DNA of 64,000 nucleotides from Caulobacterales bacterium (GTDB taxonomy: Bacteria; Pseudomonadota; Alphaproteobacteria; Caulobacterales; Caulobacteraceae): positions 1-64,000 of the forward strand of contig JAEKKJ010000012.1 in the NCBI GenBank assembly GCA_019510435.1. Direction: 5' to 3'. Shown here piece by piece: positions 49,671 through 58,065 of the stretch (position 1 is its first letter; every line of letters begins with the position of its first letter). Under the pieces are notes generated by a model. It saw nothing but the letters and a program-made list of their open reading frames with translations. It made no database searches and was not told the origin of the DNA. The position numbers and the translations under genes were made by a program.

Positions 49671-50485
49671 GATGCGGGCGGCCGCTGCCCCGTCACCACC
49701 CAGGTCGCGGCTGTCAGGGCCACGGCGCCGTCTGTTTCGCGGGCGACGAGGGCGGCGCGCAGGCGGGGCTCTGCGGTGGCGCGCAGGGCAGGGGTCTCGC
49801 GCAGGATGCGGCCCAGCGGACCCACGCGCAGCAGGACCGTCGCCATGGCGTCTGCGTCGCCGCTGGAGACCGGGGCGTCATGGGCCCGGGCGGTCACCGC
49901 CTCGAAACCTGCGGCCTCGAGGGTGGCCCGCACGATGGCCGCATCGGCGAAGCTGAACGGGGTGGCGTCCGCCATCGCCTCCAGTCCGGCGGCCTGCAGA
50001 GGCATCAGGTCCAGCTCGTTCTCGGCGAGAGCGCGCCAGCAGACGAAGGCCAGCCGGCCGCCGGGCTTCAGGATGCGGCGGAGGTTGGCGAAGGCCGCCA
50101 CCGGATCGGCGAAGGCCATCACGCCGAAGCGGGAGAACACAGCGTCGGCGCTCGCATCCGGCAGGGTGACGCTCTGTGCGTCCGCCTCGACGAAGCGGGC
50201 CTGGCCCAACTCCGCGGCGCGCTGTGACGCCAGGGCCAGCAGCCGAGGCGCGATGTCGACCCCGATCACGCCGCCGGCCGAGCCCACCCGCTCGGCGAGC
50301 TGCAGCACCGACTGACCGGCGCCGCAGCCCACGTCGACCACCGTCTCGCCCGGCTGCGGGTCCAGAGCCGCGATCGCCCACAGGCCCAGCGGCGACAGCT
50401 GCAGGTCCAGGAGTTCGCTGACCTCCACCCAGGCCTGCGCCGCCAGCTCCGCCGATGCGCGCCTATTGAGCCCTGGCCTTGTCAT
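49667..50485 (-). CDS. Class I SAM-dependent methyltransferase
   Basis: 272 residues. A Rossmann-fold methyltransferase: motif I TVVDVGCGAGQSVLQLA, GVDIAPRLLALASQRA, EADAQSVTLPDASADAVFSRFGVMAFADP (motifs II-III), LKPGGRLAFVCW. The C-terminal variable region (AIVRATLEAAGFEAVTARA) is typical of UbiE/small-molecule methyltransferases. The substrate is unknown. It appears to be a single gene, followed 71 bases upstream by another minus-strand gene. Confidence 0.85.
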   Translation of the reverse strand: MTRPGLNRRASAELAAQAWVEVSELLDLQLSPLGLWAIAALDPQPGETVVDVGCGAGQSVLQLAERVGSAGGVIGVDIAPRLLALASQRAAELGQARFVEADAQSVTLPDASADAVFSRFGVMAFADPVAAFANLRRILKPGGRLAFVCWRALAENELDLMPLQAAGLEAMADATPFSFADAAIVRATLEAAGFEAVTARAHDAPVSSGDADAMATVLLRVGPLGRILRETPALRATAEPRLRAALVARETDGAVALTAATWVVTGQRPPAS

Positions 50486-50556
50486 GGGTGAGGTCGTAGC
50501 CGGTGCGGGGGGCGATGGCGCGGGGTTTCGGCGATCCCTGCGGCTCGAACCTGGGT

Positions 50557-51450
50557 TCAGCGCGCCGCCACCTGCAGGAAGGCGCGGCCGGCGGCGAAGT
50601 CGCCGACCTCCACATAGGCGGTGCGCACCTGGTCGCCGGGGAAGAGGAATTCCACCGCCACGGCCTCGCGGGGGTCCAGCTCGGCGAGGGCCTGGCCGGC
50701 GGTCGCGGGGAAGCGGAAGGCGGCGGCGGTGCGGGCGCCCTTGGGCGCGAGCTCAGGGCCGACCGTGCTGCGGGCCTCGGCCATGAAGCCTCGGGTGGCG
50801 GCGCGGGGCGGCAGTTTGCGGGCCAGGGGGGCGGCCTTGCCGGCGAGGGTAAGGTAGGGGCCGGTGGTGCGGCCGGTGTCGCGCAGCACCAGGCGTGCGG
50901 CATAGGGCGTGGCGCCGTCGGCGAAGTCGGCGGTGGCCAGCAGCGCCAGGGCGCCTTCGCGGCCGGCCAGTCCGAAGGTCATGCGGTCGCCGCCGAAGGT
51001 CGCGTCCTGAGCCAGGTTCCAGCGCGGCGTGCGGCCCTGGCCCCGATCGGCCCGCCAGTCGGCGGCGTCGCCGGGATAGGTCATGCGGCTGACGTGGACG
51101 AAGCCGGCGAAGGCCGCCTGCACCCGGGCGGCGGCCACGGCCAGCTCCGGGCTCTTGCAGTCGACGCCGGTCCCGCGGGCCCGGGCGTCCTGCTCCATCG
51201 CGGTCAGCGCCTTGGCGTCGGTTCCGGCCCTCAGCGCCGCGCCACGCGCCTGCTGGGCGGCGGCCGCCAGCGCGGCCGACACCTGCGGCGGGAACAGCGC
51301 GCAGCGGTCGCCCGCGGCGCTGATCACCGTACGCTCGAAGAACAGGTCCGCCGGCTGCGCGAGCGCGGCGCAAGGCGCGACCGCCACGGCCAGCGCCACC
51401 AACCCCATCCACCGAGACGCCGGCTTCGCGCTTCTGCGCGTGCTCGTCAT
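50557..51450 (-). CDS. Hypothetical exported protein
   Basis: 297 residues with a signal peptide (RWMGLVALAVAVAPCAALAQ, cleavage before PADLFF). The mature protein begins FFERTVISAAGDRCALFPPQVSAALAAAAQQARGAAL and has a Cys pair (DRCALF; GVDCKSPELA). The C-terminal half is beta-rich (LLATADFADGATPYAARLVLRDTG). I associate this general shape with Caulobacter periplasmic hypothetical proteins. Function is unknown and no enzyme motif is seen. It is divergent from the DUF1491 gene. Confidence 0.6.
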   Translation of the reverse strand: MTSTRRSAKPASRWMGLVALAVAVAPCAALAQPADLFFERTVISAAGDRCALFPPQVSAALAAAAQQARGAALRAGTDAKALTAMEQDARARGTGVDCKSPELAVAAARVQAAFAGFVHVSRMTYPGDAADWRADRGQGRTPRWNLAQDATFGGDRMTFGLAGREGALALLATADFADGATPYAARLVLRDTGRTTGPYLTLAGKAAPLARKLPPRAATRGFMAEARSTVGPELAPKGARTAAAFRFPATAGQALAELDPREAVAVEFLFPGDQVRTAYVEVGDFAAGRAFLQVAAR

Positions 51451-51557
51451 GCGTCTTCTTCCATGCGCGGCGTTTTCCGGCCGTCAGCCACCCTGTTATC
51501 CGAGAAGCGTTGAACCAAGGTTGACGGGCATGCGGCGCCTCGGCGCATAAGCGCCCC

Positions 51558-51890
51558 ATGCTGCTCTCCACCGACATCTGGGTCGGCGCCCTGATCCGCC
51601 GCGTCGAGCTCGGCGGGGGCTTCGCCGTGGTGGTGCGCAAGGGCGATCCGCGCGCCGGCGCCGTGCTGGTCAAGGTGCTGAACCGCTCGGACGGCACCGC
51701 GCGCCTCCTGGCGGAGGCCACCCGTGGCGATGGCGAGCGGGTCTGGATGGAGCCGGCCGCCTCCCGCGCGGAGCCCGACCTCGACCGCTACATCGAGCGC
51801 GCCGCGCGCATCGACCCCGACGTCTGGGTGGTGGAGATCGAGGACCGCGAGGGCCGCCACTTCCTGGTGGAGCCGGTGGAACGCGGCTGA
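51558..51890 (+). CDS. DUF1491 family protein
   Basis: 110 residues. It begins LLSTDIWVGALIRRVELGGGFAVVVRKGDPRAGAVLVK and ends DRYIERAARIDPDVWVVEIEDREGRHFLVEPV, the complete DUF1491 pattern found in alphaproteobacteria. The biochemical role is unknown. Twenty-one bases separate it from the DNA ligase gene, so the two may share a transcript. Confidence 0.88.
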   Translation: MLLSTDIWVGALIRRVELGGGFAVVVRKGDPRAGAVLVKVLNRSDGTARLLAEATRGDGERVWMEPAASRAEPDLDRYIERAARIDPDVWVVEIEDREGRHFLVEPVERG

Positions 51891-51911
51891 GCCCTTGGCC
51901 CTTCAAGGGCC

Positions 51912-52913
51912 ATGGCCCTCTCCGACCTGCCCGTGCCGCTCACCCTCGCGCCGATGGAGGCCAAGCTGGTCGACGTCGTGCCCGAGGGGCCCGGCTGGCG
52001 CTACGAGCCCAAGTGGGACGGGTTCCGCTGCCTGGCCTTCCGCTCGGGTGACGAGGTGGCGCTGCGCGCCAAGTCCGGCAAGCCGCTGGACCGTTTCTTC
52101 CCCGACGTGGTGGCGGCCCTGAAGGCGCTGCCGGTGGACCGGTTCGTGGTGGACGGGGAGCTGACCATCGCGGTCGGCGGCCAGCCCTCGTTCGAGGCGC
52201 TGCAGATGCGCCTGCACCCCGCGGCCAGCCGCGTGAACCGCCTGGCGGCCGAGCAGCCCGCGGCCCTGGTGCTGTTCGACGACCTGATGGACGCGCGTGG
52301 CCGCCCGCTGCTGGATGCGCCGCTGAGCGAGCGCCATGCAGCGCTGGAGGCCTTGGTCGAGCGCTTCGGCGAGACGCGGGCCGTGCAGCTCTCGCCCGGG
52401 ACCTCCGAGCGCGCCATCGCCTGCGGCTGGCTGGAGGACCTGGGCGTCGCCCTGGACGGCGTCATCGCCAAGCGCCTGGACGGGCCCTACGTCCCCGGCG
52501 AACGGGCGATGCAGAAGATCAAGAAGATCCGCACCGCCGACTGCGTGGTCGGCGGCTTCCGCTACGAGGCGGACAGCGAGCTGGTGGGCTCGCTGCTGCT
52601 CGGGCTCTACGACGAGGCCGGCCGGCTGAACCACGTGGGCTTCACGTCCACCATCACCAACGCGGAGCGGCCGGCCCTGACGCGCAGGCTCGAGGCGCTG
52701 AAGGGGGAGGGGTTCACCGGCGACGCGCCCGGTGGGCCCAGCCGCTGGAGCACGGAGCGGACGGGCGAGTGGGTGGCGCTGCGGCCCGAGCTGGTGGTCG
52801 AGGTGCGCTACGACCACGTGACCGGCCGCAGGTTCCGCCATGGGACCAAGCTGGTCCGCTGGCGGCCGGACAAGTCGCCGCGCCAGTGCGCCTTCGACCA
52901 GATCGGGCGCTGA
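51912..52913 (+). CDS. ATP-dependent DNA ligase (LigC-type)
   Basis: 333 residues. The adenylation domain has nucleophile Lys34 in EPKWDGFRCLAF, then VVDGELTIA, FDDLMDARGRPLLDAPLSER, DGVIAKRLDGPYVPGERAMQKIKKIRTADCVVGGF (motifs IIIa-V). The OB domain follows with ELVVEVRYDHVTGRRFRHGTKLVRWRPDK. There is no nuclease or primase domain, so it is a stand-alone LigC-like enzyme of the accessory NHEJ/repair type. It seals nicks with ATP; the housekeeping ligase is NAD-dependent LigA. Ku is not seen nearby. Confidence 0.88.
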   Translation: MALSDLPVPLTLAPMEAKLVDVVPEGPGWRYEPKWDGFRCLAFRSGDEVALRAKSGKPLDRFFPDVVAALKALPVDRFVVDGELTIAVGGQPSFEALQMRLHPAASRVNRLAAEQPAALVLFDDLMDARGRPLLDAPLSERHAALEALVERFGETRAVQLSPGTSERAIACGWLEDLGVALDGVIAKRLDGPYVPGERAMQKIKKIRTADCVVGGFRYEADSELVGSLLLGLYDEAGRLNHVGFTSTITNAERPALTRRLEALKGEGFTGDAPGGPSRWSTERTGEWVALRPELVVEVRYDHVTGRRFRHGTKLVRWRPDKSPRQCAFDQIGR

Positions 52914-52988
52914 CTTCCGGCCGACGTGGGCTATGCCAGGGCGAACGCCGCCCGAGCCGGCGGCGACTTCGAGGAGGCATCGCCCGCA

Positions 52989-53354
52989 ATGACCCCGCTG
53001 GTCTGGAGCCTCTTCGGGCTGACCGTCACGCTCGACGTCTTCGGCCAGACGGCCTTCAAGCTGGGGCTGGACCGGATCGGCGACGGGCCCGCGGGCCTGG
53101 ACTTCTGGCGCGGCGTCGCCACCAGCCCCTGGGTGCTCGCGGGCCTCGGCGGCTACTGCGTGGAAGCGGTTTCCTGGATGTATGTGATCGGCCACTCGCC
53201 GCTGTCGGTGGTGGGCCCGATGGCGGCGCTGTCCTACGTGGGCGCTGTGCTCACGGGCCGGCTGTTCCTGGGCGAGACGCCGCGGCCGCGGCGCTGGTTG
53301 GCGGCGGGCCTGGTGACCCTCGGCGCGGGCCTGGTGGGGGCGAGCCTTGGCTGA
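52989..53354 (+). CDS. EamA/SMR half-transporter, subunit 1
   Basis: 121 residues from ATG 52989, behind GAGGAGG (11 bases). Four TM helices in a single EamA repeat, SMR size: VWSLFGLTVTLDVFGQTAFKL, WVLAGLGGYCVEAVSWMYVI, LSVVGPMAALSYVGAVLTGRLFLGE, RRWLAAGLVTLGAGLVGASL. Such half-proteins work as homo- or heterodimers, like ArnE/ArnF. The next gene overlaps it by 8 bases and encodes a second half, so a heterodimer is likely. Confidence 0.78.
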   Translation: MTPLVWSLFGLTVTLDVFGQTAFKLGLDRIGDGPAGLDFWRGVATSPWVLAGLGGYCVEAVSWMYVIGHSPLSVVGPMAALSYVGAVLTGRLFLGETPRPRRWLAAGLVTLGAGLVGASLG

Positions 53355-53784
53355 CTTCGCCCCCGCCCGCAGCCTGGCGGCCGTCCTGGGCGGCTGGCTG
53401 CTGTTCATCGCCCTGGAGACCACCATCCAGGTGGTCTTCAAGATCGCCGGCGCCGAGCTCGACCCCGACCTGGGCCTCGCGGCCATGGTCCGGCACGCGG
53501 CGACGACGCCGATCGTCCTGCTGGGGTTCGCCCTCTACTTCTGCGGCTTCCTGGTCTGGATCACCCTGCTGAAGGACCTCGACCTCGGCCGCGGCTTTCC
53601 CATGACGGCCGTCGTCTATATCGCGACCTTCACGGCGGCGATCCTGCTGTTCCACGAGCGTCCGAACGCCACAAGGATCGTCGGGGTGCTCGTGATCATG
53701 GCCGGGGTCGTGCTATTGGCCTCCGACGAAAACTCGCCGCGGAAAGGCGCTGGCGAAGCGGGCAAAGAGGAAGTCGATGGCTAA
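53347..53784 (+). CDS. EamA/SMR half-transporter, subunit 2
   Basis: 145 residues from TTG 53347, which overlaps the previous stop region. Four TM helices (LGGWLLFIALETTIQVVFKIAG; TPIVLLGFALYFCGFLVWITLL; GFPMTAVVYIATFTAAILLFHE; ATRIVGVLVIMAGVVLLAS) and a charged C-terminal tail. It pairs with the preceding gene and overlaps the first desaturase gene by 8 bases. ArnE/F-type flippases move lipid-linked sugars, so the substrate could be a lipid intermediate; this is inference. Confidence 0.75.
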   Translation: MADFAPARSLAAVLGGWLLFIALETTIQVVFKIAGAELDPDLGLAAMVRHAATTPIVLLGFALYFCGFLVWITLLKDLDLGRGFPMTAVVYIATFTAAILLFHERPNATRIVGVLVIMAGVVLLASDENSPRKGAGEAGKEEVDG

Positions 53785-54727
53785 GTCGCCGTCCAGGCCG
53801 CGTGGCCTGTTCAAGGTCTCCAACGCCGACGCCCTACCGGCCGGCCTTGCGTTCATCCAGTTGGCGCTGGTGTTCCTACTCTACGCGGCCTGGCCGCACC
53901 TGCGCTGGGGTCCGCGACTGGGGTGGGTTGGGCTCTACGCCTTCAGCGTGGGCTGGAACCTCAACTCGGTAGCCCACAACTTCATCCACAACCCATTCTT
54001 CCGCTCGGAGCGGCTGAACCGGCTGATGAGCCTCATCATCACCCTGGCCCTGGTCTCGCCGCAGACCATGTACCGCTACATCCACCTGAAGCATCACGCC
54101 GGCAACGCCGACCGGCCCGACGCGAAGGGCCAGACGATCGATCCGCTGTCGATCTACCAGTACGGCGCCGAGGGGAAGCCGGAGCCGCTCTTGTCCTACG
54201 TCTTCCTGCAGTTCTTCCGCGACGACGACCCGTTCGAGCTGGCCCGCCGCATCGGCGAGAAACGGCCGCGCGAGGCGCGCCAGGCCCTCTTCGAGTTCTG
54301 GGCGATCGTGGCGGTCTATGGCGCCCTGCTGGTCTTCGGCGCCTTCGCGGGCCGCTGGACCTTCGTGCCGCTGATCGTCGCGGGCAGCTACCTTGGCCAG
54401 TGCGTCTCCAACCTTTGCGGCTACTACGAGCATCTGGGCGGCAACCCGGACAAGCCGATCGCCTGGGGCGTCTCGACGTATGAGCCGCTCTACAACTGGG
54501 TTTTCCTCTACAATGGCTATCACGCCGAGCATCACTACCGGCCCAAGACGCACTGGACGCAGATGACAGCCCTCCACCGCCAGATCGCCGAGGAGCAGCG
54601 GCGCGAGGGCGTCACCGTCATCGGCCCGGCCCACTTCCTGGGCTTCCTGGACCGCCGCACCTGGTCGATCCCGACGGCCAAGCGGGCCAAGGCGTCGGAC
54701 CGTCCGCGGCTGGACAAGGCGGCCTGA
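53777..54727 (+). CDS. Membrane fatty acid desaturase-like protein 1
   Basis: 316 residues. TM helices and three His boxes of the membrane di-iron desaturase/hydroxylase family: HNFIHN, HLKHHAGN and HAEHHYRP. The enzyme should oxidise an acyl or lipid chain using O2. It is coupled upstream to the split transporter (8-base overlap) and downstream to a close paralogue (ATG overlapping its TGA by one base). The substrate is unknown; its partner redox protein is not in the window. Confidence 0.85.
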   Translation: MAKSPSRPRGLFKVSNADALPAGLAFIQLALVFLLYAAWPHLRWGPRLGWVGLYAFSVGWNLNSVAHNFIHNPFFRSERLNRLMSLIITLALVSPQTMYRYIHLKHHAGNADRPDAKGQTIDPLSIYQYGAEGKPEPLLSYVFLQFFRDDDPFELARRIGEKRPREARQALFEFWAIVAVYGALLVFGAFAGRWTFVPLIVAGSYLGQCVSNLCGYYEHLGGNPDKPIAWGVSTYEPLYNWVFLYNGYHAEHHYRPKTHWTQMTALHRQIAEEQRREGVTVIGPAHFLGFLDRRTWSIPTAKRAKASDRPRLDKAA

Positions 54728-55665
54728 TGGCGCCCGCACGCAAGCCCCGCGCCCGGCCCCGGGCCCACCTCGGCCTCTTCCGCTACTCCGCCTGGGACGC
54801 CATTCCCGCCGCGCTGGTGTTCGTCCACTTCGGGCTGATCGTGGCCTTCCTGCTGGCTTGGCCGCAGCTGGGCTGGCCCGAGCGGATCGCCGGCGGCGTG
54901 CTCTATGCCCTGGCCATCGGCTGGAACCTGGACTCGGTCTCGCACAACTTCATCCACAACCCGTTCTTCGCTTGGGAGCCGCTGAACCGGCTGACCAGCG
55001 TGGTGCTCTCCTTCGAGCTCGGCACGCCGCAGACGATGTACAAGTACGTCCACATGCGCCACCACGCCGGCAACTCCGACCGGATCGGCGCGGACGGCAA
55101 GACCATCGACCCGATCTCGCTCTACCAGTACGGCGCCGACGGCAAGATCGAGCCGCCGCTCAGCTACATCCTGGGCCAGTTCTGGCGCGACGACGGCCCC
55201 TACACCGTGGCCCGCGCCATCCGCGCCAAGCGCCCGGCCGAGGCGCGCCAGGCCCTGCAGGAATTCTGGGCCATGGTGGCGCTCTATGCGGCGGTCCTGG
55301 CGGTCGGCGTCTTCACCGACCGCTGGCTCTTCGTCCTGTTCCTGGCGCCCTTCTATTACCTCGGCCAGTCGATGAGCTTCCTGATCGCCTGGTTTGAGCA
55401 TGCCGGCGCCGATCCGGACCAGCCCATCGCCACCGGCGTCTCCACCTATGGCGCGATCTACAACTGGCTGTTCCTCAACAACGGCTACCACGCCGAGCAC
55501 CATCACCGGCCCAAGGTGCACTGGACGGCCATGAAGGCGCTGCGCGAGGAGACCCGCGCGGCCCAGGCGGCGGCTGGCGTGCGCACGATCCGCTGGGGCC
55601 ACCCGCTGGGCTTCCTGGATCCGCGCTGGAAGCAGATCCCCACGGCCCGGGCGGCGAAGGGGTAG
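54727..55665 (+). CDS. Membrane fatty acid desaturase-like protein 2 (tandem paralogue)
   Basis: 312 residues, clearly homologous along its whole length to the previous gene (GWNLDSVSHNFIHNPFF, TPQTMYKYVHMRHHAGN, DPISLYQYGADGK, NWLFLNNGYHAEHHHRP). The same three His boxes are intact. The N-terminus is Arg/Pro-rich (PARKPRARPRAHLG). Retention of two active-looking copies suggests sequential or heteromeric action on a lipid. It is the last gene of a four-gene coupled set, convergent with vapC. Confidence 0.85.
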   Translation: MAPARKPRARPRAHLGLFRYSAWDAIPAALVFVHFGLIVAFLLAWPQLGWPERIAGGVLYALAIGWNLDSVSHNFIHNPFFAWEPLNRLTSVVLSFELGTPQTMYKYVHMRHHAGNSDRIGADGKTIDPISLYQYGADGKIEPPLSYILGQFWRDDGPYTVARAIRAKRPAEARQALQEFWAMVALYAAVLAVGVFTDRWLFVLFLAPFYYLGQSMSFLIAWFEHAGADPDQPIATGVSTYGAIYNWLFLNNGYHAEHHHRPKVHWTAMKALREETRAAQAAAGVRTIRWGHPLGFLDPRWKQIPTARAAKG

Positions 55666-55667
55666 GG

Positions 55668-56066
55668 CTACTCCAGGAGCCGGGCGGGTTCGCCCTGGGC
55701 TTCCAGTCGCCGCACAGCTCGCTGGTCGAACGACAGGAAGATGTCGCCGCCGAGACGCAGGCCGTCGTAGGCGATGACGCCGTCGGCGAAGTCTCCACCG
55801 GCGTCGAGCATGGCGAGGCCGGCTTCAACCAGCCGCCAATCGGCCTCGACATTGCGGGCGGCCAGCAGTGTCCGGATGGCCGCGGCGATTTCGCCGGAGC
55901 CAAGGCGATAGGCGCGAGACGCAACCCATACGAACTCGCAAAGCGCGACGGGCGTAATCGCCACGACCTCCGCGGCGAGCAGGGCCTCCGTCGCCAGCCG
56001 TGTTTGTCCGGGATCGTCCTGAACGATGGCGCGAACGAGCAGGTTCGTGTCCGCGATAGCTCTCAT
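55668..56066 (-). CDS. vapC: VapC-type PIN-domain toxin
   Basis: 132 residues. PIN ribonuclease: Asp6 in IADTNLLVRAI, acidic residues in CEFVWVASRAYRL, and the C-terminal DFADGVIAYDGL and FLSFDQRAVRRL that complete the Mg2+ site. VapC toxins cleave tRNA or other RNA. It overlaps the antitoxin gene by four bases (start at 56066, antitoxin stop 56063). Confidence 0.9.
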   Translation of the reverse strand: MRAIADTNLLVRAIVQDDPGQTRLATEALLAAEVVAITPVALCEFVWVASRAYRLGSGEIAAAIRTLLAARNVEADWRLVEAGLAMLDAGGDFADGVIAYDGLRLGGDIFLSFDQRAVRRLEAQGEPARLLE

Positions 56067-56317
56067 CTACCCTTGCCGGCCCAGCTGTCGGCAATGACTT
56101 CATTGATCTCTTCGATGGTGAGCTTTGGCTGTCCGGGCCGCTTCAGCATGCCGAAGACGTCAGAGATTTTCCCTGTCTTGCGCGGCGCGTGGATCACCAA
56201 CCCGCCGTTCGGAAGCTTCTCCACCTCGATCTTGTCGCCGGGCCGCACGCCCAGGTGCTCCAGGACGTCCTTGCGGAGGGTGACCTGCCCCTTGGCGGTG
56301 ATGGTCAGCTGGGTCAT
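56063..56317 (-). CDS. vapB: AbrB/VapB-type antitoxin
   Basis: 84 residues. The N-terminal SpoVT/AbrB swapped-hairpin DNA-binding domain is TQLTITAKGQVTLRKDVLEHLGVRPGDKIEVEKLPNG. The C-terminal tail (PKLTIEEINEVIADSWAGKGR) should wrap the toxin. It is first in the operon; a palindromic operator lies ten bases upstream. The pair probably autoregulates. Confidence 0.88.
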   Translation of the reverse strand: MTQLTITAKGQVTLRKDVLEHLGVRPGDKIEVEKLPNGGLVIHAPRKTGKISDVFGMLKRPGQPKLTIEEINEVIADSWAGKGR

Positions 56318-56326
56318 GGGCGAAAT

Positions 56327-56346
56327 GTAAGGCAGAATTGCCTTAC
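56327..56346. promoter_or_regulatory. VapB operator
   Basis: GTAAGGCAGAATTGCCTTAC: an 8-bp inverted repeat with a 4-base centre, 10 bases upstream of the vapB start, between vapB and the divergent prfC gene. Confidence 0.75.
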
Positions 56347-56402
56347 TTTCAACGGACGGCGCGCTTCCACCGCCCCGCCCACCATGCTACCCGCCCACCC
56401 CC

Positions 56403-58043
56403 ATGAGCATCCCCCCCGCCGCCGAGGCCGCCAGCAACCGCCCAGGAGTCGCCGCCCAGGCGGCGCGGCGGCGGACGTTCGCGATCATCTCCCACCCGGA
56501 CGCCGGCAAGACCACGCTCACCGAGAACCTGCTGCTGGCGGGCGGGGCGATCCGGGCGGCCGGCGCGGTGCGCGCGCGCGGCGAGAACCGCCGCACCCGC
56601 TCGGACTGGATGAAGATCGAGCGCGAGCGCGGCATCTCGGTCTCGGCCAGCGTGATGACGTTCGACCACGACGGCCTGATGTTCAACCTGCTGGACACCC
56701 CCGGCCACGAGGACTTCTCGGAGGACACCTACCGCACCCTGACCGCCGCCGACGCCGCGGTGATGGTGCTGGACGCCGCCAAGGGCATCGAGCCGCAGAC
56801 CCTCAAGCTGTTCGAGGTCTGCCGGATGCGCGACATCCCCATCGTCACCTTCATCAACAAGATGGACCGGGAGGCGCAGGATCCGTTCGAACTCCTGGAC
56901 GAGATCGCCTCCAAGCTGGCCCTGGATCCCGCCCCGCTCTATTGGCCCGCCGGCTCCGGCGGGCGGTTCAAGGGGATGCTGGACCTGCGCCGCCAGCAGT
57001 TCCTGCCCTTCGCCAAGAAGGGCGGCGGCCCGGCCCATGACGAGGACGGCCATCCCGACGCCATCGCCTTCAAGGGCAACGCCGTGGTCTCCTACCTCGA
57101 GCCCGACGAGCATGAGGAGCTGGCGGAGAACGCCGAGCTGGTCACCGAGGCGGCCAAGCCGTTCGACCCGCAGTCGTTCCTGGAAGGCCACATGACCCCG
57201 GTCTTCTTCGGCTCGGCGCTGCGCCACTTCGGCGTCGCCCAGCTGCTGGAAGGCATCGGCGCCTACGCCCCGCCGCCCAAGCCGGTGGCGGCCCGCCGCG
57301 GCGGTGACGAGACCCACGTCGCGCCCGGCGACCGGGAGGTCTCCGGCTTCGTCTTCAAGGTCCAGGCCAACATGGACCCCAACCACCGCGACCGGATCGC
57401 CTTCCTGAAGCTCTGCTCGGGCCGCTTCGCCCGCGGCATGAAGCTGAAGGTGCAGAACACCGGCAAGCAGCTCAGCGTGAACGCCCCGGTGATGTTCTTC
57501 GCCTCCGACCGCGAACTGGCCGAGGACGCCTACGCGGGCGACGTGATCGGCATCCCCAACCACGGCGTCCTGCGGGTGGGGGACAGCCTCTCGGAGAGCG
57601 GGACCCTGCGCTTCGCCGGCCTGCCCAACTTCGCGCCCGAGATCCTGCAGCGGGTGCGGGTGAAGGACCCGCTGAAGGCCAAGCACCTCAAGAAGGCGCT
57701 GGAGAGCCTGGCGGAGGAGGGGGTGACCCAGCTCTTCCGGCCCAACATGGGTTCGGACTTCATCGTCGGCGCCGTGGGCCAGCTGCAGTTCGAGGTGATG
57801 GCCGACCGCCTGCGCGAGGAATACCAGCTGGACGTGATCTTCGAGGCCAGCCCCTTCGCCGAGGCCCGCTGGCTCACCGCCGACCGCGCCGACCTCGAGG
57901 ACTTCACGGGCAAGCACCGCACCGCCATGGCCACCGACATCGACGAGCAGCCGGTGTTCCTGGGCAAGTCGGCCTGGGAGGTGAACTACGTCACCGAGCG
58001 GTTCCCCAAGGTCCGATTCGAACGGGCCAAGGAACGGGCCTGA
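56403..58043 (+). CDS. prfC: Peptide chain release factor 3
   Basis: 546 residues, standard RF3 length. GTPase motifs: G1 SHPDAGKTTLTE, switch I with KIERERGISVSASVMTF, G3 LDTPGHEDFSEDTYRT, G4 INKMDREAQDP. Domain II/III follow with GRFARGMKLKVQNTGKQL and LPNFAPEILQRVRVKDP. It removes RF1/RF2 from the ribosome after termination. It is a housekeeping gene with no close partner; the start at 56403 lacks a strong ribosome site, but the N-terminus fits. Confidence 0.95.
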   Translation: MSIPPAAEAASNRPGVAAQAARRRTFAIISHPDAGKTTLTENLLLAGGAIRAAGAVRARGENRRTRSDWMKIERERGISVSASVMTFDHDGLMFNLLDTPGHEDFSEDTYRTLTAADAAVMVLDAAKGIEPQTLKLFEVCRMRDIPIVTFINKMDREAQDPFELLDEIASKLALDPAPLYWPAGSGGRFKGMLDLRRQQFLPFAKKGGGPAHDEDGHPDAIAFKGNAVVSYLEPDEHEELAENAELVTEAAKPFDPQSFLEGHMTPVFFGSALRHFGVAQLLEGIGAYAPPPKPVAARRGGDETHVAPGDREVSGFVFKVQANMDPNHRDRIAFLKLCSGRFARGMKLKVQNTGKQLSVNAPVMFFASDRELAEDAYAGDVIGIPNHGVLRVGDSLSESGTLRFAGLPNFAPEILQRVRVKDPLKAKHLKKALESLAEEGVTQLFRPNMGSDFIVGAVGQLQFEVMADRLREEYQLDVIFEASPFAEARWLTADRADLEDFTGKHRTAMATDIDEQPVFLGKSAWEVNYVTERFPKVRFERAKERA

Positions 58044-58065
58044 GCCTAAAGCCGCTCGGCCGGCC

